From assembly GCA_041600415.1 (NCBI GenBank), contig JBFIKF010000006.1:62001-126000 (forward strand): a stretch of 64,000 bases of DNA, in the 5' to 3' direction. The stretch is from JBFJKD01 sp041600415 (lineage in GTDB: Bacteria; Pseudomonadota; Gammaproteobacteria; Pseudomonadales; Porticoccaceae). Positions 32,695 through 41,898 of the stretch are shown in pieces. The notes under the pieces are model-generated. The model worked only from the letters and a program-made list of their open reading frames with translations. It made no database searches and was not told the DNA's origin. A program made the translations under genes and the position numbers. Every line of letters starts with the position of its first letter. Positions within the stretch are counted from its first letter, which is position 1.

Positions 32695-32895
32695 CTATTC
32701 GACTTCCTCTATCCAGGCCATCTGTATGGCCTCCAGGATTTTTTCACCACAGCGCTGTGGGTCGTCGTCAAACTCTTCCAGCCCCAGCACCCAGCTGCGC
32801 AGATCGACAAAATTTATGTAGCGCGGATCGACCTCAGTATAAGCGTCGGCTAACGCTACGGCTATCTCCAGTACATCCGTCCACTTCAGTCCCAT
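32695..32895 (-). CDS. iscX: Fe-S cluster assembly protein IscX
   Basis: A 66-residue acidic protein that binds IscS and tunes cluster assembly. It reads MGLKWTDVLEIAVALADAYTEVDPRYINFVDLRSWVLGL and ends CGEKILEAIQMAWIEEVE, the full IscX pattern. It is the last gene of the isc operon. The ATG at 32895 is chosen over a start 15 bases upstream because the family begins M(G)LKWTD. Confidence 0.95.
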   Translation of the reverse strand: MGLKWTDVLEIAVALADAYTEVDPRYINFVDLRSWVLGLEEFDDDPQRCGEKILEAIQMAWIEEVE

Positions 32896-32930
32896 TGGCG
32901 ACGCCCTCATACAAAGAATTTCTGCGCTCT

Positions 32931-33269
32931 TTAGTGTTGCTCCGAGACCATGTTGATCGTGTATTTAGGGATTTCCACCACCAGATCTTCACTGCCCACG
33001 CGCGCCTGGCAGCTGAGCCGCGAATCGGGATCCACTCCCCAGGCTTTGTCCAGATAATCTTCCTCCAGATCATCTGCCGGAGCGATGGAATCGAAACCTT
33101 CGCGCACATACACATGGCAGGTAGTGCAGGCACAGGATTGTTCACAGGCGTGCTCAATTTCCACGTCCTGACGCAACGCCGCCGCACAAATGCTTTCGCC
33201 CACTTCGGCCTCTATCACCTTGCCGTCCGGACATAGCCCGGGGTGGGGCAGAATAACGATGCTCGGCAC
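32931..33269 (-). CDS. fdx: ISC-type 2Fe-2S ferredoxin
   Basis: Electron carrier for iron-sulfur cluster assembly. From the GTG at 33269 the 112-residue protein reads (M)PSIVILPHPGLCPDGKVIEAEVGESICAAALRQDVEIEHACEQSCACTTCHVYV, with the cysteine cluster CxxxxxCxxC in the middle and a fourth Cys further on (RLSCQAR). AAGGAG lies just before the GTG, which nearly touches the hscA stop. The frame continues upstream inside hscA but is not coding there. Confidence 0.95.
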   Translation of the reverse strand: MPSIVILPHPGLCPDGKVIEAEVGESICAAALRQDVEIEHACEQSCACTTCHVYVREGFDSIAPADDLEEDYLDKAWGVDPDSRLSCQARVGSEDLVVEIPKYTINMVSEQH

Positions 33270-33270
33270 T

Positions 33271-35142
33271 TCAGGTCTCCTTATCAAACTCTTCGAGGCG
33301 ATGACCCGCGAGGGCCCTGCGCACCGCATTATCCATGCGCAATGCGGCGAACTGCTCGCTGGCCCGCGCCACATTTTCCACCTGACGCGCCAGCTCGCGA
33401 TGGTCCGTGCACCGTGCGCGGGCACTGTCCAGATCCGCCATCGCGTCGCGCAGCTGGCGGTGCTCCTTGTCGTTTAGCAATGCCGCGCCATCCTGTGCTA
33501 ATGCGGACTCCAGATCCACCAGCAAACGATCCGCGTCAACTTGCCGCTCGCGCAACGCGCGCGCCTGCAAATCATCTTTGGCGTGGGCAAAAGAATCTTG
33601 CAGCATAGCGCTAATTTCGTCATCGTCGAGTCCATAGGACGGCTTGACCTCTATCCGGGTCTGCACACCACTACCTTCTTCCCGCGCCGTAACGCTAAGT
33701 AAACCATCGGCATCGACCTGATAGGTCACCCGCACTTTCGCGGCACCGGCCACCATCGGCGGAATACCTTTCAGTTCAAATCGTGCCAACGACCGGCAGT
33801 CGCCTACCAGCTCCCGTTCACCCTGTACCACATGAATCGCCATGGCCGTCTGGCCATCCTTATACGTGGTGAAATCCTGAGCCTTGGCCACCGGAATCGT
33901 GGTATTGCGATGAATAATTTTTTCCGTCAGGCCGCCCATCGTCTCGACGCCCAGGGACAGTGGTATGACATCCAGCAGCAGCAGTTCATCGCCGGATTTG
34001 TTGCCCACCAGAACATCTGCCTGTAATGCCGCGCCCATCGCCACCACGCGATCTGGGTCGATAGTGGCGCGTGGTTTGCGCTGGAAAAACCCTTCCACTT
34101 TTTCTCTCACTCGAGGCATACGGGTAGAACCCCCCACCATCACCACATCGAGAATATCTTCAACGGCAACCCCCGCGTCGCGCAATGTTCGTTTACAGGC
34201 CCGTAGAGTTTTGTCGATCAGACTGTCCACCACCGCGTACATCTGCTCTCTATCGAGCTGGCCACTCCAGCCATTCACATTAACCGCAACACTGTCGCTC
34301 GTGCTCAGCGCCTCTTTGGCGGCACAGGCGGTATCCATCAGCCCCCGCTGCTCCTCGGGCGTAAGGGCGTCCGGCAGCGCCGCCTGTTGACGTAGCCAGT
34401 CGGCGAGCGCGCGATCAAAATCATCGCCACCCAGTGCCGAATCACCGCCAGTGGCCAGCACTTCGAATACACCGCGGGATAGCCGCATAATGGAAATGTC
34501 AAATGTGCCTCCCCCCAGATCGTAGACCGCAACCACACCGGAACTACCCTGATCCAGCCCATAGGCGACCGCCGCCGCTGTCGGCTCGTTCAACAAGCGC
34601 AGTACTTTTATGCCGGCCAGCATGGCGGCATCCTTGGTCGCCTGACGCTGGGCATCGTCGAAATAGGCTGGCACGGTGATCACCGCACCGTCAATTTGAC
34701 CGCCCAGTGCCTCCTCGGCGCGCGCCACCAGACAGCGCAATATTTCCGCCGAAGCCTCCACTGGAGTGATGTCGCCAGCGGCGGTGCGGAATCTGGGCAT
34801 GCCACCGGCACTGGGTGCGAGGGCGTACAGGGCCGTGCTGCCGAGGGAAAAAACCTCCTCCTGACCCCGCCCCATATAACGTTTTACGGAGACCAGCGTA
34901 TTGACCGGGTCCCGTGCCGCATTGGCCTTCGCGGACCAGCCAACGGCGACCTCGCCACGGGCAGCGTAATGCACCACCGAAGGCAGTAGATGTCGCCCCT
35001 GGTTATCCGGCAATGTGTCGACGGTGCCACTGCGCACCACCGCCACTAATGAATTTGTCGTGCCTAAATCAATACCCACGGCCCGCCGACGTTGATGGGG
35101 ATCCGCCGACTGACCGGGTTCAGAAATTTGTAATAATGCCAC
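33271..35142 (-). CDS. hscA: Fe-S chaperone HscA (Hsp70 type)
   Basis: Specialised Hsp70 ATPase that releases clusters from IscU with HscB. The 623-residue protein has RRAVGIDLGTTNSLVAVVRSG at the N-terminus, VYDLGGGTFDISIMRLS near residue 200, DVVMVGGSTRMPRVREKV near residue 335, and a substrate-binding half without the DnaK-type acidic tail. The start is the GTG at 35142 (ALLQISEPGQ); the frame upstream of it lies in hscB territory. Position between hscB and fdx confirms the identity over DnaK. Confidence 0.96.
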   Translation of the reverse strand: MALLQISEPGQSADPHQRRRAVGIDLGTTNSLVAVVRSGTVDTLPDNQGRHLLPSVVHYAARGEVAVGWSAKANAARDPVNTLVSVKRYMGRGQEEVFSLGSTALYALAPSAGGMPRFRTAAGDITPVEASAEILRCLVARAEEALGGQIDGAVITVPAYFDDAQRQATKDAAMLAGIKVLRLLNEPTAAAVAYGLDQGSSGVVAVYDLGGGTFDISIMRLSRGVFEVLATGGDSALGGDDFDRALADWLRQQAALPDALTPEEQRGLMDTACAAKEALSTSDSVAVNVNGWSGQLDREQMYAVVDSLIDKTLRACKRTLRDAGVAVEDILDVVMVGGSTRMPRVREKVEGFFQRKPRATIDPDRVVAMGAALQADVLVGNKSGDELLLLDVIPLSLGVETMGGLTEKIIHRNTTIPVAKAQDFTTYKDGQTAMAIHVVQGERELVGDCRSLARFELKGIPPMVAGAAKVRVTYQVDADGLLSVTAREEGSGVQTRIEVKPSYGLDDDEISAMLQDSFAHAKDDLQARALRERQVDADRLLVDLESALAQDGAALLNDKEHRQLRDAMADLDSARARCTDHRELARQVENVARASEQFAALRMDNAVRRALAGHRLEEFDKET

Positions 35143-35161
35143 CGAAAAATACCTGATCCTG

Positions 35162-35695
35162 TTAATCGTTCTGCGCGTCTTGTGCGTCCTGTAGCTGGTC
35201 GAGCAGTTTACTGAAAAACTGCATCTGAGCCAGAGTGTGCGTCGCCGTTTGCACGTCGTTATGTCTGTATTGCTGGGTAAAAGATGCCTGCAGTTGAGCA
35301 AATTCGTGAGCCACTTCGTTCCCGAGGGTTTCCAGCGCCTGGGGCGAATCGGCTGTTTCCTCCGCGCTGTGCAAGCGCTCGCGCAATTCGATTTGCCGCG
35401 CTAGAAAATTCATATCACTTACCGTGGCATTTTCGCTATTCGCATTGCCCCCCATACGCTCTAACAGGTACAACGCCCGCTGTATCGGTGAACTCAACAC
35501 CGTATAGGCCTGGTTAATGGCCGCGGCATACTGTACGGCTACGCGCTGTTCGTGGGCGGATTTGCCAGCATAACGATCCGGATGACATTGCCGTTGGATA
35601 TCGCGGTAGCGCTGCTGCAACAGCTCAGCGTCGATCTGATAGTCTTCAGGAAGGTTAAAAATACGATAGTAATCGCTGCTTACATCCACAGACAA
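35162..35695 (-). CDS. hscB: Fe-S co-chaperone HscB (J-domain)
   Basis: J-protein that hands IscU to HscA. The 177-residue protein begins SSDYYRIFNLPEDYQIDAELLQQRYRDIQRQCHPDRYAGKS, with the HPD motif at residues 38-40, and has the C-terminal three-helix domain (MNFLARQIELRERLHSAEE). Length matches the family. It lies 97 bases after iscA, with no gene between. Confidence 0.95.
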   Translation of the reverse strand: MSVDVSSDYYRIFNLPEDYQIDAELLQQRYRDIQRQCHPDRYAGKSAHEQRVAVQYAAAINQAYTVLSSPIQRALYLLERMGGNANSENATVSDMNFLARQIELRERLHSAEETADSPQALETLGNEVAHEFAQLQASFTQQYRHNDVQTATHTLAQMQFFSKLLDQLQDAQDAQND

Positions 35696-35792
35696 TCCAA
35701 CTTAACGCACGCAGGTTTTCGCCCAAAATCTGGCGCGTAATGACGGCGACGATGCTCCACCCATCGTACCCTCAGGGACGCGATTTTAGCCA

Positions 35793-36116
35793 TTAAACGT
35801 TAAAACTCTCGCCGCAACCGCACGCATCCTTAACGTTGGGGTTGTTGAACTGGAAACCTTCGTTTAAACCTTCCCGCACAAAATCCAGTTCCGTACCATC
35901 GAGATAAATTAGACTTTTCGGGTCGACGAAAACCTCCACATCGCCGGATTTGAACACCTTGTCCTCAGGCGCAACTTCATCCACAAATTCCAGCACATAG
36001 GACAGCCCGGAACAGCCGTTGGTGCGCACCCCCACGCGAATTCCGTAGCCTTTGCCTCGTTGCGCAATATAATTGCGTACATGTGTTTCAGCCGCTGGTG
36101 TCATCGAAATGGCCAT
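35793..36116 (-). CDS. iscA: Fe-S assembly protein IscA
   Basis: A-type carrier with the three conserved cysteines, one in VRTNGCSGLSYVLEFVD and two in the C-terminal CGCGESFNV. 107 residues, the usual size. It lies between iscU and hscB in the standard operon order. Confidence 0.96.
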   Translation of the reverse strand: MAISMTPAAETHVRNYIAQRGKGYGIRVGVRTNGCSGLSYVLEFVDEVAPEDKVFKSGDVEVFVDPKSLIYLDGTELDFVREGLNEGFQFNNPNVKDACGCGESFNV

Positions 36117-36224
36117 TTACTGCTTCCTCTACGTCAGGCTACTGCATTTTCATTCGACGCGTTGTGTACGGTACAGTTAGCCATGGCTAAGTATGCTGCC
36201 GTGCATATACAGCGTCGAAAAAAC

Positions 36225-36617
36225 TTAGTCAGTTATCTCACCGCGCTTCTTGCGCACGTCTTTGATCGCCGCCTTGATTGCGTCCTCAGCCAGTACCGAG
36301 CAGTGGATTTTCACCGGCGGGAGGGCCAGTTCCTCGGCGATCTGTGTGTTTTTCATCTCCGCTGCCTGCGCCAACGTTTTACCTTTCACCCACTCCGTCA
36401 GCAACGAACTGGACGCAATCGCCGACCCGCATCCGTAGGTCTTGAATTTAGCATCCTCGATAAGACCGTCGTCGCTGACCTGAATTTGCAGGCGCATCAC
36501 ATCGCCGCAGGCTGGAGCGCCGACCATGCCGGTGCCCACGTTCGCCGCTTTATCGTCGAGTTTGCCAACGTTGCGCGGGTTTTCGTAATGATCCAGTACC
36601 TTGTCGCTATAAGCCAT
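36225..36617 (-). CDS. iscU: Fe-S scaffold protein IscU
   Basis: Scaffold on which clusters are built from iron and the sulfur supplied by IscS. The 130-residue protein has the ligands Cys37 and Asp39 (APACGDVMRLQI), Cys63 (KTYGCGSAIASSS) and the HCS motif near residue 105 preceded by LPPVK, which is the HscA recognition site. 30 bases separate it from iscS. Confidence 0.97.
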   Translation of the reverse strand: MAYSDKVLDHYENPRNVGKLDDKAANVGTGMVGAPACGDVMRLQIQVSDDGLIEDAKFKTYGCGSAIASSSLLTEWVKGKTLAQAAEMKNTQIAEELALPPVKIHCSVLAEDAIKAAIKDVRKKRGEITD

Positions 36618-36647
36618 TTTTTACTCTCCTCAAGCCGAGCCTGTGTG

Positions 36648-37862
36648 TCAGTGCGCTGCCCATTCGACGGCAGAGATATCGATCCCATCCTTATACATAT
36701 CCCACAGCGGGGATAACTCTCGCAATTTAGCCACCGCATTAACGACATTTTGAATGGCAAAATCAATTTCCTGTTCGGTCGTAAAGCGACCGATACTGAA
36801 GCGGATAGAGCTATGCGCCAGTTCGTCATTCAATCCCAGCGCGCGTAGCACATAGGACGGCTCCAGGCTGGCGGAGGTACAGGCCGAGCCAGACGACACC
36901 GCCAGATCCTTAAGCGCCATAATCAGCGATTCACCCTCGACATAGGCAAAACTGACGTTAAGGTTACCCGCCACTCGCCGCGTCAGAGCTCCGTTTAAAT
37001 GCACTTCTTCCATCGCGCTAAAACCCTGCCACAAACGGTTGCGCAACCCGAGAACACGCGCGTTTTCGCTATCCATTTCCTCCCGGGCTATGCGAAACGC
37101 TTCGCCCATGCCAACGATTTGATGGGTAGGTAGCGTGCCAGAACGCATGCCGCGCTCGTGGCCGCCGCCGTGGGTCTGGGCTTCGAGACGCACCCGAGGT
37201 TTGCGCCGCACATAGAGTGCGCCAATGCCTTTGGGGCCATAAACTTTATGGGCGGACATAGACAACATATCTACTTTCATGGCATCCATATCGATCGCAA
37301 CTTTACCGACACTTTGCGCGGCATCTACGTGGAAATACACGCCGCGCGCACGGCAAATTTCACCGATGGCCGCAATATCGTTGATGGTGCCGATTTCGTT
37401 GTTGACGTGCATGATCGACACCAGGGTGGTGTCGTCCCGCAGTGCATCCACCACCGCTTGTGGCGTAACGAAACCATCCTTATCGGGGTCGAGATAGGTG
37501 ACTTCGAAGCCCTCGCGCTCAAGTTGCCGACAGCTATCGAGCACTGCCTTGTGTTCAATGCGCGAGGTAATTAAATGTTTGCCTTTACGCTGATTGAAGT
37601 GCGCACAGCCTTTGATCGCCAGATTATCCGATTCAGTGGCACCGGACGTCCAGACAATTTCCCGCGGATCGGCGTTGATTAACTGGGCCACCTGTTGGCG
37701 GGCCTCTTCCACCGCCGCCTCCGCCTGCCAGCCGAACGAGTGGGAACGCGATGCTGGATTGCCGAACACACCCTGATTGGTAAGGCATTGAGCCATTTTG
37801 TCCGCCACCCGCTGATCCACAGGTGTGGTCGCGGCGTAATCCATGTAAATGGGCAATTTCAT
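36648..37862 (-). CDS. iscS: cysteine desulfurase IscS
   Basis: Pyridoxal-phosphate enzyme that takes sulfur from cysteine for Fe-S clusters and tRNA thiolation. The 404-residue protein has the lysine at residue 206 (SMSAHKVYGPKGIGALY), HVDAAQSVGK before it, and the active cysteine loop SSGSACTSASLEPSYVLRALG. AGGAG precedes the ATG. Standard length and position after iscR. Confidence 0.97.
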   Translation of the reverse strand: MKLPIYMDYAATTPVDQRVADKMAQCLTNQGVFGNPASRSHSFGWQAEAAVEEARQQVAQLINADPREIVWTSGATESDNLAIKGCAHFNQRKGKHLITSRIEHKAVLDSCRQLEREGFEVTYLDPDKDGFVTPQAVVDALRDDTTLVSIMHVNNEIGTINDIAAIGEICRARGVYFHVDAAQSVGKVAIDMDAMKVDMLSMSAHKVYGPKGIGALYVRRKPRVRLEAQTHGGGHERGMRSGTLPTHQIVGMGEAFRIAREEMDSENARVLGLRNRLWQGFSAMEEVHLNGALTRRVAGNLNVSFAYVEGESLIMALKDLAVSSGSACTSASLEPSYVLRALGLNDELAHSSIRFSIGRFTTEQEIDFAIQNVVNAVAKLRELSPLWDMYKDGIDISAVEWAAH

Positions 37863-37970
37863 GTATTTAACTCCTGCATCCTCAAGCTACTACTTAACGG
37901 TTTTTCTGCCATGCCCAGCGCCCAGTTTGTTGGCACCTGACGGATAGCAGTCAATGACCGTCTTAAACGT

Positions 37971-38462
37971 TTACACCGTGATTGACGCGGTGTCGATTAG
38001 ATTGCGCTGCGCCGGGAGCAACCCGTTGCGCCGATCCTGGCGCTCGCTAACCTGTTGCACCCGGTGCTGCTCCATCAGGCTGGCAAGGCTAATGCTGTGT
38101 AGAAACTGATGTATCTGTTGACTGAGGTCGTCCCACAGATGATGGGTCAGGCAGACTTCCCCGCGCTGGCAATCACCCTTGCCGCCACAACTGGTGGCGT
38201 CGGTAGTTTCGTTGACTGCGTCAATAATATCCGCCACGTTTATATGCTCAATGGGCTGCGCCAGACAATAGCCACCGCCCGGACCACGCACACTGCGCAC
38301 CAGCTTGCCGTGACGCAATTTAGCGAACAACTGCTCCAGATAGGACAGGGATATTTCCTGTCGACTGGAAATATCTGCCAAACTGATCGGTCCCTGACTA
38401 TTGTGCAGGGCCAGATCGAGCATGGCCGTAACCGCATAGCGGCCGCGTGTGGTTAGTTTCAT
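37971..38462 (-). CDS. iscR: Fe-S cluster-sensing regulator IscR
   Basis: Rrf2-family repressor of the isc operon when it holds a 2Fe-2S cluster. The 163-residue protein has the winged helix (MKLTTRGRYAVTAMLDLAL; EISLSYLEQLFAKLR) and ligands Cys92, Cys98, Cys104 and His107 (SCGGKGDCQRGEVCLTHHLW), at the same positions as in E. coli. Two IscR type 1 sites stand 40 bases upstream, so it represses itself. The ATG at 38462 is the family start. Confidence 0.96.
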   Translation of the reverse strand: MKLTTRGRYAVTAMLDLALHNSQGPISLADISSRQEISLSYLEQLFAKLRHGKLVRSVRGPGGGYCLAQPIEHINVADIIDAVNETTDATSCGGKGDCQRGEVCLTHHLWDDLSQQIHQFLHSISLASLMEQHRVQQVSERQDRRNGLLPAQRNLIDTASITV

Positions 38463-38502
38463 CGTCAATCCCTTCGGCTTCACGAACGGGGGGAATTATG
38501 GA

Positions 38503-38552
38503 ATACCATACTAATATAGTCAACTAAATAATTGACTATATTAGTAGGTTTC
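38503..38552. promoter_or_regulatory. back-to-back pair of IscR type 1 binding sites
   Basis: A perfect 14-bp inverted repeat, ACTAATATAGTCAA (38510-38523) and its complement (38532-38545), with an 8-base spacer. The minus-strand reading of 38503-38527 fits the published 25-base IscR type 1 consensus at about 22 positions. The plus-strand reading of 38528-38552 fits at about 20. The two sites touch end to end. Counts were made by eye. Confidence 0.75.
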
Positions 38553-38605
38553 TAACCGCGCCAGCTTCCCTGTTGTTCGTTATAGGTCCTGCAACGGTAC
38601 CAGGA

Positions 38606-39403
38606 CTATTTACTTTCCTGTCCCTTCAAACGATGGACGGCATTGCGAATCGAGGTCAGCACCCCGCGCAAAATAGACAACTCCATTTCGTCCATACGGA
38701 TTCGGCCAAATAACCGCCGCAAACGGGGCATAGTTTGCCGCGGGTTGTCCGGGTCGTGAAAATTCAGATCCACCAGGGTTTGTTCGAGATGCTGAAAGTA
38801 CAGCTCGATATCTTCCACCTTGGCCGGCGGAAGATCCCAGTTATCCAGTCGCGGCAACTGCCCCGCTGCGTCCGCCAACGCCGCCATCCTGACTTCGTAT
38901 GTCAGCACCTGCACCGCCGCCGCCAAATTCAGTGAACTGTAAGCCGGGTTCGCCGAAATATGTACGTGATAAGTACATTTTTGCAGCTCGTCATTGGTCA
39001 ACCCGCGATCCTCGCGCCCGAACACCAGCGCGACCTCATGGCGCGCTGACTCCTGCCAGGCGCGCTGGCCGCACTCTCGCGGATCGAGTAGCGGCCAGGG
39101 AATACTGCGCTCCCGGGCGCTGGTACCGACAACCAGACCGCAACCGTGCAGCGCGTCATCGAGGCTATCGACGACAACCGCCTGTTCGAGCACATCCGCA
39201 GCACCCGCTGCGCGCCACACCGCACGATCCGCCGGAAATTCCTGGGGAGCCACCAGATAGAGTCGGCTCAAACCCATATTCTTTAACGCCCGCGCCGCTG
39301 CGCCAATATTCCCTGGATGGGAAGTATTCACGAGCACGACACGAATACGAGCGAAGTGACTGGAATCAGCAGGTACAGGAATATTTACGGGCTGCTCGGG
39401 CAT
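38606..39403 (-). CDS. trmJ: tRNA (cytidine/uridine-2'-O-) methyltransferase TrmJ
   Basis: SPOUT-class enzyme that methylates the ribose at position 32 of tRNAs. The 265-residue protein contains IRVVLVNTSHPGNIGAAARALKNMGLSRLYLV, VVGTSARERSIPWPLL, EVALVFGREDRGLTNDEL and the knot motif AYSSLNLAAAVQVLTYE. Two starts are possible; the ATG at 39403 has GAGAG in front. It is divergent from suhB and precedes iscR, a frequent order in this class. Confidence 0.94.
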   Translation of the reverse strand: MPEQPVNIPVPADSSHFARIRVVLVNTSHPGNIGAAARALKNMGLSRLYLVAPQEFPADRAVWRAAGAADVLEQAVVVDSLDDALHGCGLVVGTSARERSIPWPLLDPRECGQRAWQESARHEVALVFGREDRGLTNDELQKCTYHVHISANPAYSSLNLAAAVQVLTYEVRMAALADAAGQLPRLDNWDLPPAKVEDIELYFQHLEQTLVDLNFHDPDNPRQTMPRLRRLFGRIRMDEMELSILRGVLTSIRNAVHRLKGQESK

Positions 39404-39519
39404 ATCGTCTCTCATCGCGGGCCGCGCATTGTAGCAGAGTGCCCGCATAAGTCTCCCCCAGCTGCGGTGTTCCTGCTACAATGCGCGGCCTTTCAGCTCC
39501 GTAATAATCGGTCCTCACT

Positions 39520-40323
39520 ATGGAACCCATGGTCAATATCGCGCTGCGCGCGGCTCGCGACGCGGGAGAAGATATCGTGCGTGCGCTGCAAAAGCGCGAC
39601 CGGCTCAAAATCGACGAGAAGACCCGCAACGACTTTGTTACCGAAGTAGATCGCGCCGCGGAACGGGAAATCATTTCCCAGTTGCGCAGAGCCTATCCCG
39701 ACCACTGTATCCTCAGCGAAGAAAGCGGTGAGATCGAAGGTGCCGACAAAGACTCGGTGTGGATTATTGATCCGCTGGACGGCACCACCAATTTTATCTA
39801 TGGCATTCCGCATTTTGCGGTGTCCATTGCGTTTTGTTACAAGGGGCGTATTGAACACGGCGTTGTGCTCGACCCCTTCAAACAGGAAGAATTTACCGCC
39901 AGTCGCGGTCGCGGTGCGCGCCTGAATGGCAACCGTATTCGAGTGACCGGCCGTGTGGAAACCGAGGGCGCGCTATTCGCCACAGGCATTCCTTTCAGCG
40001 GTCGTCAATTCGATAACATGCCCGCCTATCTCGACTGCATGCAGGATCTCGCAGCACAGTCCTGCGGTATGCGGCGCATGGGTGCTGCGTCACTTGACCT
40101 CGCCTATGTGGCGGCCGGTCGTTACGATGCCTTCTGGGAAATGTTTCTGCAGCCCTGGGACATCGCCGCGGGCGTATTACTGGTCAAGGAAGCAGGGGGC
40201 ATGGTGGCCGATTTCCAGGGCGACGACAAATACATGACCAGCGGCAATATCATCTGCGCGACGCCGCGTTTACTCAAACCCACTCTGCAAACCGTGAAAA
40301 AACATTTGGGCCATTTAGGTTGA
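39520..40323 (+). CDS. suhB: inositol-1-monophosphatase family protein SuhB
   Basis: Mg-dependent phosphatase that also takes part in rRNA transcription antitermination in enterobacteria. The 267-residue protein has the metal-binding motifs SEESGE near residue 67, WIIDPLDGTTNFIYGIPHFAVSI near residue 82 and WDIAAGVLLVKEAGG near residue 213. Normal length. Divergent from trmJ. Confidence 0.95.
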   Translation: MEPMVNIALRAARDAGEDIVRALQKRDRLKIDEKTRNDFVTEVDRAAEREIISQLRRAYPDHCILSEESGEIEGADKDSVWIIDPLDGTTNFIYGIPHFAVSIAFCYKGRIEHGVVLDPFKQEEFTASRGRGARLNGNRIRVTGRVETEGALFATGIPFSGRQFDNMPAYLDCMQDLAAQSCGMRRMGAASLDLAYVAAGRYDAFWEMFLQPWDIAAGVLLVKEAGGMVADFQGDDKYMTSGNIICATPRLLKPTLQTVKKHLGHLG

Positions 40324-40382
40324 ATTCACGACGCGGTGATAGCGCGAAGAAACTGAGCGCGGATGGGTGATACAACTAGCCG

Positions 40383-40817
40383 CTACTGCGCAACAACCGT
40401 ACAAGAGAAGTGCGACTGCGCGGACAGGGAGTTTCTGACAATACAAATTTCTTCTGCTTTATTCAGCAGCTTGGTGGCTTTATCCACCAGATCCGGGGAA
40501 GGAACCACTAAACTGGCACTGATGGTCACCTGAGTAAATTGCATTTTACGCTCGACTTTATCCAGCTCCCCGCGCGCCTCACATTCGATGGAAAGCCAGT
40601 CTAGTTTTGCGATAGCGGCGATGGTTTTAAACGACAGGATCAGGCAGTTCGACACCGCCGCCATCAGCAGCTCTTCAGGTGACCACTGATCTCCCGGACC
40701 ATCAAACTCCCGCGGTGGCGCCACTACGAGTGACGGCAAATGATCGGCGCCTGCTGACAGGTTCCCGGTCGGCGTTCCAACGGCACGCACGGTATAGACA
40801 TGGGGCAGCGCCTGCAT
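40383..40817 (-). CDS. OsmC-family peroxiredoxin-like protein
   Basis: A 144-residue protein of the OsmC/Ohr fold, which reduces organic hydroperoxides with a cysteine pair. The two cysteines are visible in LLMAAVSNCLILSF (near residue 58) and EEICIVRNSL (near residue 126). FDGPGDQWSPEELL is typical of the family. It stands alone between suhB and the oxidoreductase gene; which subfamily it belongs to is not clear. Confidence 0.88.
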   Translation of the reverse strand: MQALPHVYTVRAVGTPTGNLSAGADHLPSLVVAPPREFDGPGDQWSPEELLMAAVSNCLILSFKTIAAIAKLDWLSIECEARGELDKVERKMQFTQVTISASLVVPSPDLVDKATKLLNKAEEICIVRNSLSAQSHFSCTVVAQ

Positions 40818-40968
40818 CAGAGTCTCCTGTGGAACGGTTGATTCGCGGGAACGCCACGGGATGGCATATGGTCAAACATTCGTTGTATGCAGTGCCGTAA
40901 GGCTACCCCCAGTGTAGATTAAAGATCGCGCCACGCCGCACCAATAACTTGCAGTCGATTGCGTCAGA

Positions 40969-41853
40969 TCAACCATTTGGCGCAAAAGCCTTTATCGCTT
41001 CCAGATCGAATCCAGACTGGCCGTCCGGGCGCAGCGGCTGCATGCACACATGGTTGGCACCATTGCGCCAGTGCGCCTCTAGACGCTGTGTGATGTTCGC
41101 ATCATCACCCCAGGCGACGATGGCATCCACCAGCCGATCGCTACCGCCGTGTGCAAAATCCTGTTCGGTAAAACCAAGAGTCAGCAAACTATGTCGATAG
41201 TTCTGCATGCCCAGATACATCCTGATAAACCCCCGCGCAATCGGCCGCGCCTCCGCCGCGCTTTTGATCCGCAATACTTTTTGCTCCGGCGCCAGAAAAC
41301 TGTCCGGGCCGATAATCTCGCGCGCTTGCGCCGTGTGTTCCGGCGTCACAAAATACGGGTGCGCGCCCGCACTGCGCTGACCCGCAAGCGCGAGCATTTT
41401 TTCCCGTAACGCAGCCAGTACAATCGGCCCTTCCTGTACTGGCCTGGGTGCCGTGTACATCGCTTGCTCCATGGCATCGAGATAGTTGCGCATGGTGGTT
41501 AGCGGTTTGCCGTATTCGTGTTTACGCACCGACGCGACAAGCTCCATATGAGAAACCCCCAGACCGAGAATAAAGCGCCCCCCGCTTAACTCGTTCATAG
41601 CATTGCGCGCCGCCACCATGGCCATCGGGTCGCGGGCGTAGATATTAGCAATCCCGGTCGCCAACCCGAGCTGGTCGGTTTCCCGCGCGAGTACTGCCAG
41701 CATCACAAACGGATCGCGGCCAAATGCCTCGGGAATCCACAGCGCCCCATAACCCGACTTTTCCGCTGTCTGTGCCAGATCGATACACTGCGTATAACTA
41801 TGCGCATCTATCATGCTCCATAGACCTAGCTTGCCAATTTCGAATATCTGCAT
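40969..41853 (-). CDS. LLM-class (F420-type) oxidoreductase, TIGR03620-like
   Basis: A 294-residue luciferase-like barrel protein with GYGALWIPEAFGRDPFVMLAVLARETDQLGLATGIANIYARDPMAMVAA and ELSGGRFILGLGVSH, the pattern of F420-dependent TIGR03620 proteins. In a gammaproteobacterium the cofactor could be FMN instead; no F420 synthesis gene is in view. Substrate unknown. It is close to the pirin gene (45 bases), so the two may share a transcript. Confidence 0.85.
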   Translation of the reverse strand: MQIFEIGKLGLWSMIDAHSYTQCIDLAQTAEKSGYGALWIPEAFGRDPFVMLAVLARETDQLGLATGIANIYARDPMAMVAARNAMNELSGGRFILGLGVSHMELVASVRKHEYGKPLTTMRNYLDAMEQAMYTAPRPVQEGPIVLAALREKMLALAGQRSAGAHPYFVTPEHTAQAREIIGPDSFLAPEQKVLRIKSAAEARPIARGFIRMYLGMQNYRHSLLTLGFTEQDFAHGGSDRLVDAIVAWGDDANITQRLEAHWRNGANHVCMQPLRPDGQSGFDLEAIKAFAPNG

Positions 41854-41898
41854 AACATAGCTCCTGGGAAGTCTGGATGAAAACCAATGGTGCCGTCG

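Noticed and set aside
36060..36716. Plus-strand frame of 218 codons over iscU and the iscA gap
   Set aside because: Antisense to iscU and the start of iscA; no homology visible and the isc operon is complete without it.
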